Source: Bradyrhizobium sp. B124 (lineage in GTDB: Bacteria; Pseudomonadota; Alphaproteobacteria; Rhizobiales; Xanthobacteraceae). From it: a stretch of DNA of 64,000 nucleotides. Of this stretch, positions 10,315 to 19,929 are shown one piece after another. The notes below the pieces were generated by a model. That model ran no database searches, was not told the DNA's origin, and saw nothing but the letters and a program-made list of their open reading frames with translations. Numbering within the stretch: the first letter of the stretch is position 1; every line of letters begins with the position of its first letter. The stretch lies in NCBI RefSeq assembly GCF_038967635.1, contig NZ_CP152413.1, forward strand, positions 6,452,001 through 6,516,000, given 5' to 3'. The translations under genes and the position numbers were made by a program.

Positions 10315-11778
10315 CTAGACCGGCGCCGGCGAGTCGGAGGCATCCAGCGCCGCCGCAAGCCGCTTCTCTTCATTGTAGTAGCGCGCACGCTCCCAGAAGC
10401 GCGGCCGGCCGATGCCGGTCGAGCGGTGCTTGCCGATGATCTTGCCGTTGGCATCTTCCCCGACCACGTCGTAGAGGAAGATATCCTGGGTGATGATGGT
10501 GTCGCCTTCCATGCCCATCACCTCGGTGATGTGGGTGATGCGGCGCGAACCGTCGCGCAGGCGCGCGGCCTGCACGATGATGTCGACCGAGGCGCAGATC
10601 ATCTCGCGAATGGTGCGCGAGGGAAGCGAGAAGCCGCCCATGGTGATCATCGATTCGCAGCGCGACAGCGCTTCGCGAGGATTGTTGGCGTGCAGCGTGC
10701 CCATCGAGCCGTCATGGCCGGTGTTCATCGCCTGCAACAGATCGAACGCTTCGGGTCCGCGGACTTCGCCGACGATGATGCGCTCGGGGCGCATACGCAG
10801 GCAGTTGCGGACCAGTTCACGCATCGTGACCTGGCCCTCGCCCTCGATGTTCGGCGGCCGGGTTTCCAGCCGCACCACGTGCGGCTGCTGCAGCTGAAGT
10901 TCGGCGGCGTCTTCGCAGGTGATGATGCGCTCGTCGTGCTCGATATAGTTGGTCAGGCAGTTCAGCAGCGTGGTCTTGCCCGAGCCGGTGCCGCCCGAGA
11001 TGATCACGTTGCAGCGGACACGGCCGATGATCTGCAGGATGGTCGCCCCGTCCGGCGTGATCGCGCCGAACTTGACGAGCTGCTCCAGCGTCAGCTTGTC
11101 CTTCTTGAATTTACGAATGGTGAGCGCGGGCCCGTCGATCGCCAGCGGCGGCACGATGGCGTTGACGCGCGAGCCGTCGGCGAGGCGGGCGTCGCAGATC
11201 GGCGAGGATTCGTCGACGCGCCGGCCGACCTGGCTGACGATGCGCTGGCAGATGTTGAGCAGCTGCTGGTTGTCGCGAAAGCGGATGCCGGTGCGCTGGA
11301 TCTTGCCGGCGACTTCGATGAACACGGTGCCGGCGCCGTTGACCATGATGTCGGCGATGTCGTCGCGCGACAATAGCGGCTCCAGCGGTCCGTAGCCGAG
11401 CACGTCGTTGCAGATGTCGTCGAGCAGCTCTTCCTGCTCGGCGATCGACATCACGATGTTCTTGATCGCGATGATCTCGTTGACGATGTCGCGGATTTCC
11501 TCGCGCGCCGACTCGCTGTCCAGCTTGGCGAGCTGGGCAAGGTCGATCGCCTCGATCAGGGCGCCGAAGATCGTCGCCTTGACCTGGTAGTAGTTGTCCG
11601 AGCGGCGGGCTTCGACGGCGGGAGCAGGCGGTGGCTTGGCCGGGGCCAGCGGCGGCGACGATATCGTCGGGGCGGCGGACTCGCGCGCCATCGGCGACGA
11701 GCCGGCAGGCTCCGGCGTCTGAAAGGCGGGCTTGAGTGCCCGCATATCCCCATCGTTTCCGCTACGCTTACCAAACAC
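10315..11778 (-). CDS. cpaF: Flp pilus motor ATPase TadA/CpaF
   Basis: 487 residues, a secretion ATPase of the VirB11/GspE family that powers pilus extension. The N-terminus to about residue 75 is low-complexity (Pro/Ala-rich). The conserved core has Walker [16 protein letters not shown] near residue 265, the Asp box around [16 protein letters not shown], Walker [20 protein letters not shown] and the His box [17 protein letters not shown]. It is coupled to the CpaE and TadB/C genes in the operon. Confidence 0.96.
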   Translation of the reverse strand: MFGKRSGNDGDMRALKPAFQTPEPAGSSPMARESAAPTISSPPLAPAKPPPAPAVEARRSDNYYQVKATIFGALIEAIDLAQLAKLDSESAREEIRDIVNEIIAIKNIVMSIAEQEELLDDICNDVLGYGPLEPLLSRDDIADIMVNGAGTVFIEVAGKIQRTGIRFRDNQQLLNICQRIVSQVGRRVDESSPICDARLADGSRVNAIVPPLAIDGPALTIRKFKKDKLTLEQLVKFGAITPDGATILQIIGRVRCNVIISGGTGSGKTTLLNCLTNYIEHDERIITCEDAAELQLQQPHVVRLETRPPNIEGEGQVTMRELVRNCLRMRPERIIVGEVRGPEAFDLLQAMNTGHDGSMGTLHANNPREALSRCESMITMGGFSLPSRTIREMICASVDIIVQAARLRDGSRRITHITEVMGMEGDTIITQDIFLYDVVGEDANGKIIGKHRSTGIGRPRFWERARYYNEEKRLAAALDASDSPAPV

Positions 11779-11802
11779 GACGTCTTGACTCCACGCGGAC
11801 CA

Positions 11803-13071
11803 CTATTTGGACCGCAGCTTTTCGAGCAGGGGCGACAGGAAGGACCCCCTCGGCTTCTTGGTCTCGCCGCGGCCTGTCAGCCGCTGCGCCATCTGCAGAA
11901 ACATCTCGACTGCGCGGTGATTGGCCGAGATTTCCGCGATCATCTGGCCGTTGTTGGCGGCCGAACCGAAGATCTGCGGATCGAACGGGATGGCGGCGAT
12001 CGGCGGGCTTTCGATCGCCTTGGCGAATTCGCCCGCCGCGATCTCCGGCCGCTTCGGCACGCCGACCTGGTTCAGGCAGTACAGCGGCGCGCGGTCGTTA
12101 GGCCGCGACGCCTTCAAGAGGTCGAACATGTTCTTGGCGTTGCGCAGGTTGGCGAGGTCGGGCGCCGCCACGATCAGGATGTCGTCGGCCGCGATCAGCG
12201 CGCGCTTGGTCCAGCCGGACCATTGGTGCGGCACGTCGAGCACGATGCAGGGCATCGTGGTGCGCAGCGTGTCGAAGATCGCATCGAACGCTTCGGCGCC
12301 GAAATCGTAGACCTTGTCGAGCGTGGCCGGCGCCGCCAGCAGGCTCAGATGGTCGGTGCATTTCGACAGCAGGCGGTCGACGAAGGCGGTATCGACGCGG
12401 TCCGGCGAAAACACCGCATCCGCGATGCCTTGCGCCGGGTCCTGGTTGTAGTTGAGGCCGGCGGTGCCGAATGCAAGGTCGAGATCGGCCACGACGGAAT
12501 CCAGCGCCAGATCGCGGGCGATCGCCCAAGCGATATTGTGGGCGATCGTCGAGGCACCGACGCCGCCCTTCGCGCCGACGACGGCGACGACGCGGCCGAC
12601 TGCCTTGGCTTCCGGCGCCGAGAACAGGTTGCAGACCGCGCGCACCACGTCGATCGCATGAGCCGGCGCAATCACGTAGTCGCTGACGCCGCGGCGCACC
12701 AGCTCGCGATACAGCGTGACGTCGTTGACCCGGCCGATCACGACCACCCGCGTGCCGGCGTCGCACACCGTGGCGAGCTGGTCGAGCCCCGCCAGGATGT
12801 CGCTGCGGCCCTCGGTCTCGAGAATGATGACATTAGGCGTCGGCGCCGAGCGATAGGCCTCGATGGCAGCCGCCATGCCGCCCATCTGGATCTTGAGGTG
12901 GGCCTTGGCCAGCCGGCGATCCTCGCCCGCCGACTGTACGGCGGCAGCGGTCTCGACCGTCTCGCAGAACGCCTGGACCGAGACCCGCGGCGCCGGAGCA
13001 ATATGGTCGTCCACGGCCTGCGGCGGGGCGTCCGTCTGCTCTTCGGAGTTTTGCTGCGCGTAGGTGATCAT
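11803..13071 (-). CDS. cpaE: Pilus localisation ATPase CpaE/TadZ
   Basis: 422 residues. The N-terminal 150 residues form a receiver-like domain without a clear phospho-acceptor set. The C-terminal part is a ParA/MinD-type ATPase with the deviant Walker A AVVGAKGGVGASTIAHN near residue 170 and Walker B-like SVVADLDLAFG. CpaE/TadZ proteins place the pilus machine at the cell pole. Its start overlaps the cpaD stop (ATGA). Confidence 0.93.
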   Translation of the reverse strand: MITYAQQNSEEQTDAPPQAVDDHIAPAPRVSVQAFCETVETAAAVQSAGEDRRLAKAHLKIQMGGMAAAIEAYRSAPTPNVIILETEGRSDILAGLDQLATVCDAGTRVVVIGRVNDVTLYRELVRRGVSDYVIAPAHAIDVVRAVCNLFSAPEAKAVGRVVAVVGAKGGVGASTIAHNIAWAIARDLALDSVVADLDLAFGTAGLNYNQDPAQGIADAVFSPDRVDTAFVDRLLSKCTDHLSLLAAPATLDKVYDFGAEAFDAIFDTLRTTMPCIVLDVPHQWSGWTKRALIAADDILIVAAPDLANLRNAKNMFDLLKASRPNDRAPLYCLNQVGVPKRPEIAAGEFAKAIESPPIAAIPFDPQIFGSAANNGQMIAEISANHRAVEMFLQMAQRLTGRGETKKPRGSFLSPLLEKLRSK

Positions 13072-13820
13072 TTTCCTGTGTCGCTTAGCTTGGCCCTGTC
13101 GGACTCGGGATACGTCGTGGCGGTGGTGGTGCCCTTGCGATATTTGTCGAAGGCGATATTGCGGCGCGACGTGTAGGCAGGGGTCTCCGCGCGCGGCTGC
13201 ACGAGGTCAGTCGGGTCTTCGACCATGGCTGCGAGGTTGCGCTGATTGGCGCAGCCGAAATTGTAGTATTGCTTGTTCTGGATGTAGGAACCGTTATGCA
13301 TCGACGGGCCGAGATCTTCCGGCCAGATGCCGCACGGCCCGGCCTCCGCCTTCATCTTTGGATAGTTCACACGGATCGCAGGCATGAGGCGCGGATTCTC
13401 GGGATGGTATTTGCGCACGAGGATCCCGCGCGGCGGCACGCCGGCGGCGGCGAAGGTCGCCTGGATCTCGCGCAACGATTCCTGCGCGGGCCGGGCGTTC
13501 GGCGTGTCGGCGGGAACGTCGATGGTGACGGCGCCGGTGCCCTCGCGCATCCAGTCCTGCGCCATCCCCATCACCTCGGCGCGCTGCTCCGCGGTCAGGC
13601 CGCCGCGGCTGCGGCCGACGAAGACCACGATCGAGCGATCGGCCTCGGTCACGGCGATCGGGTGACGCTGGCGATAGTCGGCCGGCGAGTCCACCATCGC
13701 GAAACTGTTGTCGGCAGCGTGCTGGCAGGCGCCGAGCGTCATGGCAAGGCCGACGAGCACTCCGGCGAGACCGGCGGTGCGCTTGTAATCGGCGGATGTT
13801 CTGGGTGTGGTCTGTGTCAT
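13068..13820 (-). CDS. cpaD: CpaD-family pilus lipoprotein
   Basis: 250 residues. The signal VGLAMTLGACQ places the lipid-modified Cys at residue 32, so the protein is probably anchored in the outer membrane. CpaD family regions include VFVGRSRGGLTAEQR and the C-terminal NFGCANQRNLAAMVEDPTDLVQPR, the latter typical of the family. It is thought to assist the CpaC secretin. It lies 8 bp after cpaC and overlaps cpaE by 4 bp. Confidence 0.92.
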   Translation of the reverse strand: MTQTTPRTSADYKRTAGLAGVLVGLAMTLGACQHAADNSFAMVDSPADYRQRHPIAVTEADRSIVVFVGRSRGGLTAEQRAEVMGMAQDWMREGTGAVTIDVPADTPNARPAQESLREIQATFAAAGVPPRGILVRKYHPENPRLMPAIRVNYPKMKAEAGPCGIWPEDLGPSMHNGSYIQNKQYYNFGCANQRNLAAMVEDPTDLVQPRAETPAYTSRRNIAFDKYRKGTTTATTYPESDRAKLSDTGK

Positions 13821-13828
13821 CGTCCGCC

Positions 13829-15319
13829 TCAGTCGGTAATAAAGCCGTAGGTGCCGCGGTAATTCCGCGCCGGCTCGGTGCGGCCAGGCACACCGTAGAC
13901 GCGATTGATGCTGCCGAGCAGATCGGCCTGCGGATCGGACGCGTTGGCGAAGCCGTCATCCGGACGCGACAGGTCCTTCTGCGCCACGGCGCGAACGACA
14001 TAGGGCGTCACCAGAACCATCAGTTCGGTCTGGTTGTTGACGAAGTCGCGGCTGCGGAACAGCGTGCCGAGCACGGGCAGCGACGCCAGCCCGGGAAGGC
14101 CGTTGATCGCCTGCTTGGTCTGGTCCTGGATCAGGCCGGCCATGGCCATCGAGCCGCCCGAGGGAATTTCCAGCGTGGTCTCGGCGCGCCGGGTCTTGAT
14201 CGATGGGATCGTCGTTCCACCCGCGCCGCCGGTCAGCGCGTTTTCGGTCGAGACTTCTGACACTTCCGTCATCACGCGCAGACTGATGCGCCCTTCGGTC
14301 AGCACCACCGGCGTGAAGTTGAGCGAAATGCCGAACTTCTTGAAGCTGACGGTCTGGACGCAATTCCCGATCGCGCCCGTCGACGAGGTCTGACAGGTCA
14401 CGCCGGTCGGAATTGGAAACTCGCCGCCCGAGATGAAGGTCGCCGATTCGCCCGATATCGCGGTCAGGTTCGGTTCGGCGAGCGTCCGCACGACACCGGC
14501 GCTTTCCATGGCGCGGATCGTTGCCGACACCGACGATCCGAACGACGTGGTGAGATTGTTGCCGGACACCAGCGGTGAGCTGTTCGCGGTGAACGGGTTG
14601 CTGTTGGCGAATTTGACCACGGTCGTGCCGTAGTTGAGGTTTGCCGTGAGGTCGATGCCGAGCTGCTTGATCAGGCTGCGCGCGACTTCTGCAACCGTGA
14701 CCTTCAGCATCACCTGGTCGCGGCCGCGAACGGTGATGGAGTTCACGACCTTGTCGGGGCCGCCGACCAGCCGCGTGGCGATGTCGCCGGCCTGCTGTGC
14801 GTCGATCGGGCTCGCTGCGCTTCCGCTCAGCATTACGCCGTCGCCGACGCCCTCGATCTGGATATCGGAATTCGGCAGTGCTGCACGCAGCGCGGCGCGC
14901 ACGCCGTTGAGGTCGCGCTTGACGGCGATGTCATAGGCCGCGATCTGCTGGCCGGCGGCGTCGAAGAACACGATGTTGGTCTGGCCGACGGTCGCGCCGA
15001 TGATGTAGGCGCGTTGCGCCGAGCGAACCACGGCATTGGCGATCTTGGGATCGGCGACCAGCACGTCCTTGATGTCCCTGGGCAGGTCGATGACGATCGA
15101 TTTGCCGACGCCGAGCGAGAGGAAGCGGGCATTCATCTGGCCGCCATCGGCCGATGCGGCGGGGGCAGGCGCGGCGCGGTAATCGCTCGCCACCACCGGT
15201 GTCAGCGCCGGATTGAGCGTGAGCGCCGCGACGGCCGAGAACGACAATGCGCGGACCATGAAGGCCCGCATCGTCCGTTGAGTTGCCCCGCCCTTCATCA
15301 CGTGTGTCCTCATGGTCAC
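13829..15319 (-). CDS. cpaC: Flp pilus outer-membrane secretin CpaC/RcpA
   Basis: 496 residues. After a signal peptide (FSAVAALTLNPALTPVVAS) comes the pilus-assembly N-domain (GKSIVIDLPRDIKDVLVADPKIANAVV, residues 65-135), a BON-like segment, then the secretin core from about residue 210 with the SGGEFPIPTG and GGSMAMAGLIQDQTKQA signatures. It forms the outer-membrane pilus gate. Its start overlaps the cpaB stop by 4 bp; Met codons shortly downstream are alternative starts. Note the paralogous N-domain encoded alone at 19930-20436. Confidence 0.94.
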   Translation of the reverse strand: MTMRTHVMKGGATQRTMRAFMVRALSFSAVAALTLNPALTPVVASDYRAAPAPAASADGGQMNARFLSLGVGKSIVIDLPRDIKDVLVADPKIANAVVRSAQRAYIIGATVGQTNIVFFDAAGQQIAAYDIAVKRDLNGVRAALRAALPNSDIQIEGVGDGVMLSGSAASPIDAQQAGDIATRLVGGPDKVVNSITVRGRDQVMLKVTVAEVARSLIKQLGIDLTANLNYGTTVVKFANSNPFTANSSPLVSGNNLTTSFGSSVSATIRAMESAGVVRTLAEPNLTAISGESATFISGGEFPIPTGVTCQTSSTGAIGNCVQTVSFKKFGISLNFTPVVLTEGRISLRVMTEVSEVSTENALTGGAGGTTIPSIKTRRAETTLEIPSGGSMAMAGLIQDQTKQAINGLPGLASLPVLGTLFRSRDFVNNQTELMVLVTPYVVRAVAQKDLSRPDDGFANASDPQADLLGSINRVYGVPGRTEPARNYRGTYGFITD

Positions 15320-16110
15320 TTCTGCATCGTCGCCTGGTTGGCAACGCCAAAGCGGATGACGTTGATCGTGTCACCGCGCCTCTGCCGGTTGTCGTCGGTC
15401 TTGGTTTCGGGCGCGTTGTTGTCGGCGATGCTGCGCAGCGCCAGCGACAGGACGCCGCTCTGGCGCGCGCGCGCCAGCGTCTCGGTCTGTTCGGGCTTCA
15501 GCTCCAGCGTCACCGTCTTGCCGATCAGTGCGTTGGTGCCGTCCTTTTCCTTCGGCGCCTGGTCGATCGCGAGCACGCGGACGTTGGTCAGGATCACCTC
15601 GGAGTTGACGATGTCGGCGCCGCTGCGGTCCGGATTCTTGTCCCGCTTCGACAGCAGGACGTCGACCCGGTCGTTCGGCAGGATGAAGCCGCCGGCGCCG
15701 GTCTCGGGCGAGATTTCGGTCGATACCGCCCGCATGCCGGTCGGCAGGATCGCGGCCATGAAGCCGCTGCCGTCGGCCTTGACGAGCTTCTGCTCGCGAA
15801 TCGGTTCGCCCTGGATGAACGGGGCGCGCGCGATCGAACCGGTCACGTCCTTGATCGCTTCGGCGTTGCTGTCCCTGCGCATGAAGCTGGCGCTGGCGGT
15901 TGCCGCCGGCCAGGTCTGCCATTGCAAATCTTCGGGCTTCACGGCCTGGCCGAGGCCGATGTCGGTTTTCGCGACCAGGATGTCGACGGTGGGCAGCTGC
16001 GCGACCGGCGGAGCCGGCGCCGGCTTGTCGTCGCTTCCGCTCGCCAAATAGAGCGCCGCAAGGCCGGCGCAGCCTGCGATTGCCAGGACCAGAATGCGGG
16101 CCTTATCCAT
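15316..16110 (-). CDS. cpaB: CpaB/RcpC pilus assembly protein (SAF domain)
   Basis: 264 residues. There is an N-terminal membrane anchor or signal (ARILVLAIAGCAGLAALYLA), then a Pro/Ala linker and an SAF domain (VDILVAKTDIGLGQAVKPEDLQWQTWP, residues 45-110), followed by the RcpC region with PNDRVDVLLSK. It interacts with the secretin in the periplasm. It follows cpaA after a 127-bp gap and is translationally coupled to cpaC. Confidence 0.93.
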   Translation of the reverse strand: MDKARILVLAIAGCAGLAALYLASGSDDKPAPAPPVAQLPTVDILVAKTDIGLGQAVKPEDLQWQTWPAATASASFMRRDSNAEAIKDVTGSIARAPFIQGEPIREQKLVKADGSGFMAAILPTGMRAVSTEISPETGAGGFILPNDRVDVLLSKRDKNPDRSGADIVNSEVILTNVRVLAIDQAPKEKDGTNALIGKTVTLELKPEQTETLARARQSGVLSLALRSIADNNAPETKTDDNRQRRGDTINVIRFGVANQATMQK

Positions 16111-16237
16111 TACGCTTCACTTTCCACATGACGCCGCGACGCTGCCGCCGCCGTGATGGGAGTTGACCAGCTATTCGTCAAAGCATGGTTAATGAGGCGT
16201 ATCTAAATCGCCTTAACGGGCGGTTACCGCTGCTTTC

Positions 16238-16762
16238 TCAGCGCATGGCGAAGTGCGCGAGATCGATCGTCTTGATCCAGTCCGTCTCGGGATAGATCAG
16301 CAGGGCGCCGAGGGCGAGTGCGATGCCGTAGGGAATTCCGGTCTGCTTGTCGTGCAGCCGGCTGAGCCAGGCCTGGTTCGCGAGCGCATAGGGCAACGGC
16401 CATTGCCGGAGCTGCAGCAGCAGCACCGTCAGCGCGCCGCCGAACAGCGACGCGAAGACCAGATAGGGGAGCAGATGCTCGAACCCGAACCACAGGCCGG
16501 CCGCGGCCGCGACCTTGGCGTCTCCGCCACCGACCCAGCCCATCGCAAACATGCCGAATGCCACCACCAGAACCAGCGCGCCCGCGCCGGCATGGTTGAG
16601 GATCTCGTGCACGCCCATCCCGGTCAGCGGCGCCAGGACGAAGAAGCCGGCCGCCAGCGCCAGCGAGATCCGGTTCGGGATCGTCATGGTCAGGAGATCG
16701 CTCGCCGCCGCAAAGGCCATCAGGGCCGGAAACAGCATCAAGCGTGCGATGTCGAGGATCAT
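16238..16762 (-). CDS. cpaA: Prepilin peptidase CpaA/TadV (A24)
   Basis: 174 residues, a polytopic inner-membrane aspartic protease that trims the Flp prepilin leader. The two catalytic aspartates are visible: one in AASDLLTMTIPN near residue 22 and one in the GGGDAK motif near residue 80. Its size is usual for TadV-type enzymes, which lack the methylase domain of PilD. It stands between the flp terminator and cpaB. Confidence 0.92.
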   Translation of the reverse strand: MILDIARLMLFPALMAFAAASDLLTMTIPNRISLALAAGFFVLAPLTGMGVHEILNHAGAGALVLVVAFGMFAMGWVGGGDAKVAAAAGLWFGFEHLLPYLVFASLFGGALTVLLLQLRQWPLPYALANQAWLSRLHDKQTGIPYGIALALGALLIYPETDWIKTIDLAHFAMR

Positions 16763-16883
16763 GGATTCATGCCGTCAAGCTGGAGCTGCGGTCGAGACCC
16801 GACGCTAGCGGCCAATGGTGAACAATCGGGAAAGGTCGGCCGTGGTCGCCATCAAGGCGCCGACGGCCGGTCCGCCAAATAGC

Positions 16884-16910
16884 AAAGGTCCCGGGGGTGC
16901 CGGGACCTTT
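16884..16910 (-). terminator. Intrinsic terminator after flp
   Basis: A perfect 11-bp stem (AAAGGTCCCGG / CCGGGACCTTT) with a 5-nt loop, 23 bp past the flp stop on the minus strand. The stem closes with AAA/TTT, giving a short U-run. It probably lets abundant flp mRNA end here, with partial read-through or a separate promoter serving cpaA onward. Confidence 0.75.
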
Positions 16911-16933
16911 GATGCGAGTTCCTGGGAACCGGA

Positions 16934-17098
16934 TTACTTCAGCGAGCTGGCGACCGTGTTGAAGGTGCCCGAGAGCTTGGTGCCGACGCCGTTGACGGCA
17001 GCGATGATCGCGATGGCGATACCGGTGGCGATCAGGCCGTATTCGATGGCGGTCGCGCCCGATTCATCCTTCACGAAGCGCGAGACGAGGTTCTTCAT
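16934..17098 (-). CDS. flp: Flp-family type IVb pilin
   Basis: 54 residues, the major pilin. The prepilin site is clear: a short basic leader (KNLVSRFVKDESG) ends in Gly, followed by ATAIEYGLIA with the conserved Glu and Tyr at mature positions 4 and 5, then a hydrophobic helix. The start at 17098 is backed by an AGGAGCT ribosome-binding site 3-9 bp upstream; a longer in-frame start lacks support. It would be cleaved by CpaA and assembled by the downstream tad machine. Confidence 0.95.
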   Translation of the reverse strand: MKNLVSRFVKDESGATAIEYGLIATGIAIAIIAAVNGVGTKLSGTFNTVASSLK

Positions 17099-17253
17099 AA
17101 ATAGCTCCTGTGTACACGTGGCTGGTCGAACTAGGTTTGGTCTCGTCGGCGTTCTCAGCACCGTGACCATTGCGGCACCCTACGGTTCGACAATTTCGGC
17201 GCAGTTAATTTGATCGTATAAACACAGCGGGAACCCGCAGTTGTTGCGCACAG

Positions 17254-17268
17254 TAAATTTGGAATTAA
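17254..17268 (-). promoter_or_regulatory. Possible CtrA-type half-site pair upstream of flp
   Basis: On the minus strand this reads TTAA-N7-TTTA, one base from the CtrA consensus TTAA-N7-TTAA, about 155 bp upstream of the flp start. CtrA controls the pilin gene in Caulobacter. A single near-match is weak evidence; a similar TTAA-N7-TTAG lies at 7343-7357 before tadD. Confidence 0.25.
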
Positions 17269-17376
17269 GCGGTCCGCTAAGATTGCAGATTGTTGCCGGG
17301 GCCCGCTATCGGCACCTGTTCACGGCTCCTTAAGCGCACATCTATACCCATGGGGCTTCCGTCAGATGAGGCCGTC

Positions 17377-18207
17377 ATGCCCAGCCTTCCCTTTGAAGTC
17401 ATCGAGATGATCGGCCAGACGATGATGAAGGTGGTGCCGATCACGATCGCGCTGGCGCTGTTCTTCACGGTGCTCACTCATTTCTGGGCCTGCAATCCCG
17501 GCAAGCCGTGGTGGCAGAAGCGTGAGCTGGTCACCGACATCTGCTACTGGTTCTTCGTGCCGGTGTTCGCCCGCGTGCTGCGGATCGGTCTCCTGGTGGT
17601 GGGCGCAGCCGTGGTGTTCAACGTTCACGACGCCGACGATCTGATCGCGTTCTACGAGAACGGACATGGCCCTCTGGCGCAGCTTCCGCTCTGGCTGCAG
17701 TCCATTATCTTCCTCGTCGCCTCCGATTTCATGCTGTACTGGCTGCACCGGATGTTCCATGGCGGCGGCTTCTGGAAGTACCACGCCATTCATCACTCTT
17801 CCGAGGACCTTGAATGGATCTCGGCGGCACGCTTCCATCCGGTCAATCTTCTGATCGGCACGATCACTGTCGATGTGATCCTGCTGATGGCGGGCATCTC
17901 GCCGAACATCATGCTGTGGGTCGGCCCGGTCACCACTTTCCATTCGGCATTCGTGCACGCCAACCTTAACTGGACGCTCGGCCCGTTCAAATACGTGATC
18001 GCGACGCCGGTGTTTCACCGCTGGCATCACACCGGGCTCGAGGACGGCGGCGACACCAATTTCGCGGGCACGTTTCCGCTCTGGGATATTCTGTTCGGAA
18101 CGTTCCGGATGCCCGAAGGCAAGCTTCCGGAAGATTACGGTGTCGATGCCGAGCAGGGCGTGCCGTCCGAGATCGGCGGACAGTTGGCCTATCCGTTCCG
18201 GCAATGA
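17377..18207 (+). CDS. Fatty acid hydroxylase/sterol desaturase family membrane protein
   Basis: 276 residues from an ATG with a GATGAGG-type ribosome-binding site; an in-frame ATG 27 bp upstream is possible. This is an integral-membrane di-iron oxygenase family member. Three His clusters are present: HRMFH and HAIHH in the middle of the protein, and HRWHH nearer the C-terminus, with four or so membrane helices around them. The substrate is a lipid of some kind but cannot be named. It lies within the tad locus, 24 bp before another membrane-protein gene, which suggests a two-gene unit. Confidence 0.88.
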   Translation: MPSLPFEVIEMIGQTMMKVVPITIALALFFTVLTHFWACNPGKPWWQKRELVTDICYWFFVPVFARVLRIGLLVVGAAVVFNVHDADDLIAFYENGHGPLAQLPLWLQSIIFLVASDFMLYWLHRMFHGGGFWKYHAIHHSSEDLEWISAARFHPVNLLIGTITVDVILLMAGISPNIMLWVGPVTTFHSAFVHANLNWTLGPFKYVIATPVFHRWHHTGLEDGGDTNFAGTFPLWDILFGTFRMPEGKLPEDYGVDAEQGVPSEIGGQLAYPFRQ

Positions 18208-18231
18208 CGCCGCCAGCCGGCCGGTGCGATC

Positions 18232-19677
18232 ATGAGCGCTGAGACCGCGACCTTCCCGCGCGCGAAAACCTCCGTGTTCGCCGAGCTTCCAGCCTGGTTC
18301 TGGATGGCGTGCGGCGTCTATGCGCTGCTGCTGTTCGTCGGCGACAGGCTGCTCGCCGATTCCGACACCTACTGGCAGATTGCCGTCGGCCGCTGGATCC
18401 TCGACCATCGCACGCTGCCGTCTGTCGACATCTACTCGTTCACCAAGGCCGGTGAGCCGTGGGTGTCGTCGTCCTGGCTGGCGCAGGTTCTGTTCGCGAA
18501 GACCTATGACCTCGCCGGGTGGACCGGTCCGGCGGCGCTGGCGGCCGTCTGCGCCGCTGCCAGCTTCGCGCTGCTCACCGCCATCCTCAGCCGCGCGTTG
18601 CCGACGATCTACGCGAGCCTGATCGCCCTTGCGGCGCTGGTTCTGACCTGCGGGCACCTGCTGGCCCGTCCGCATGTGCTGGCGATGCCCATCATGATCG
18701 TCTGGGCGAACGGCCTGATGACCGCCAGCGAACGCCGCGAGGCGCCCTCGTTCTGGCTGCTGCCGCTGATCGCGCTGTGGGCCAATCTGCACGGCGGCTT
18801 CCTGTTTGGTTTGGTGCTGGCCGGCGCATTTGCGCTCGATGCGATGTGGAATGCCTTGCCGGCTCAAAGGTCGGCGCTGGCGCTGCGCTGGGGGGCGTTC
18901 GGCATCGGCGCACTGGCTGCGTGCTGCGTGACCCCTTATGGCTGGGGCTCGATCCTCGCCTCGCTCAGGATTCTCGGCCTCGGTGAATTGTTGCATCTCA
19001 TCGCGGAGTGGAGGCCGGTGACGTTCGGCGAGATCGACCCGTTTGGACTATCGATCCTCGGCCTGCTCGGCGCTGCGCTCTATTGCGGGGCGAGGTTGCC
19101 GCTGCCGCGAATCATCCTGGTGCTGGGCTTGCTGCATATGGCGCTGTCCCATGTCAGAAATCTCGAGCTGCTCGCCCTGCTGCTGCCGCTGGCCGTGCTG
19201 ACGCCGGTCGCCACCCAGTTCAGGCTGCGTGCCGCCAGCGCCGTCCGCCCGAGAGTTGCTCCGGCCGCAATCCTTATCGTCGGGCTTTGCGCGTGGACCG
19301 CAGTCGTTGCCGCGCGCCAGGTGATATCGCCACCGCCGATCTATTCGCCGGCTGCCGCCGTCGACGCGATGAAGGCGCACAACGTCAAGCGCGTGCTCAA
19401 CGATCTGCAGTTCGGCGGCTACCTGATCTGGCGTCAGATGCCGGTGTTCATTGACGGGCGCGCCGAGCTCTACGGCGAGGCGTTCGGCATGAGCCTGGCC
19501 CGCGCGCTCCAGCTCAAGGACGTCAACGGTTTCCTCAATCTGCTCGCGACCCATGACATCGATGCGGTGATGCTCGATCCGACCACGCCGGCGTCCAAAT
19601 TGCTGGATCACATCGGAGGATGGCAGCGCCTCTACGCCGATGAGCACGTGGTCGTTCACGTCCGCGCCGCCAGTTGA
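18232..19677 (+). CDS. Polytopic membrane protein, possibly GT-C-like, unknown function
   Basis: 481 residues with roughly ten hydrophobic segments, long periplasmic-type loops and a soluble C-terminal tail (about 390-481). The early motif LLADSDTYWQIAVGRWIL followed by SVDIYSFTKAGEPWVSSSWLAQ is reminiscent of GT-C-type membrane glycosyltransferases, where an Asp-containing first loop binds lipid-linked sugar. That is only an analogy. No family is recognised with certainty. It sits between the hydroxylase gene and the second part of the tad locus, so a role in surface glycosylation is possible but unproven. Confidence 0.75.
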   Translation: MSAETATFPRAKTSVFAELPAWFWMACGVYALLLFVGDRLLADSDTYWQIAVGRWILDHRTLPSVDIYSFTKAGEPWVSSSWLAQVLFAKTYDLAGWTGPAALAAVCAAASFALLTAILSRALPTIYASLIALAALVLTCGHLLARPHVLAMPIMIVWANGLMTASERREAPSFWLLPLIALWANLHGGFLFGLVLAGAFALDAMWNALPAQRSALALRWGAFGIGALAACCVTPYGWGSILASLRILGLGELLHLIAEWRPVTFGEIDPFGLSILGLLGAALYCGARLPLPRIILVLGLLHMALSHVRNLELLALLLPLAVLTPVATQFRLRAASAVRPRVAPAAILIVGLCAWTAVVAARQVISPPPIYSPAAAVDAMKAHNVKRVLNDLQFGGYLIWRQMPVFIDGRAELYGEAFGMSLARALQLKDVNGFLNLLATHDIDAVMLDPTTPASKLLDHIGGWQRLYADEHVVVHVRAAS

Positions 19678-19929
19678 AGCCGCCGCGGCTCTTAAGCTTG
19701 CCTCAGCGCACCGCTTCCCACCCAATGGCGGGACGAGGGGATCGGCGACCGGATAGTCCTCCGCGAGGTAGCGGACGGTTGGCCGATCTGCTCGGGAAGT
19801 CGTGACATCCGCGCAATTCGGCGGTCGATCTTTGCTCTTCCTAAATGAATTGCCGTCAGATTTGCCAGCGTCGGGCGCCGGTCCGCAGCGTATCGTCTTT
19901 GCCGGCCAGTTAACGTCCCGGGGTAGAGT

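Noticed and set aside
8231..10318. Plus-strand open frame of 695 codons over tadC and tadB
   Set aside because: Antisense shadow of two clear TadB/TadC genes; composition is His/Arg/Asp-rich with no recognisable domain.
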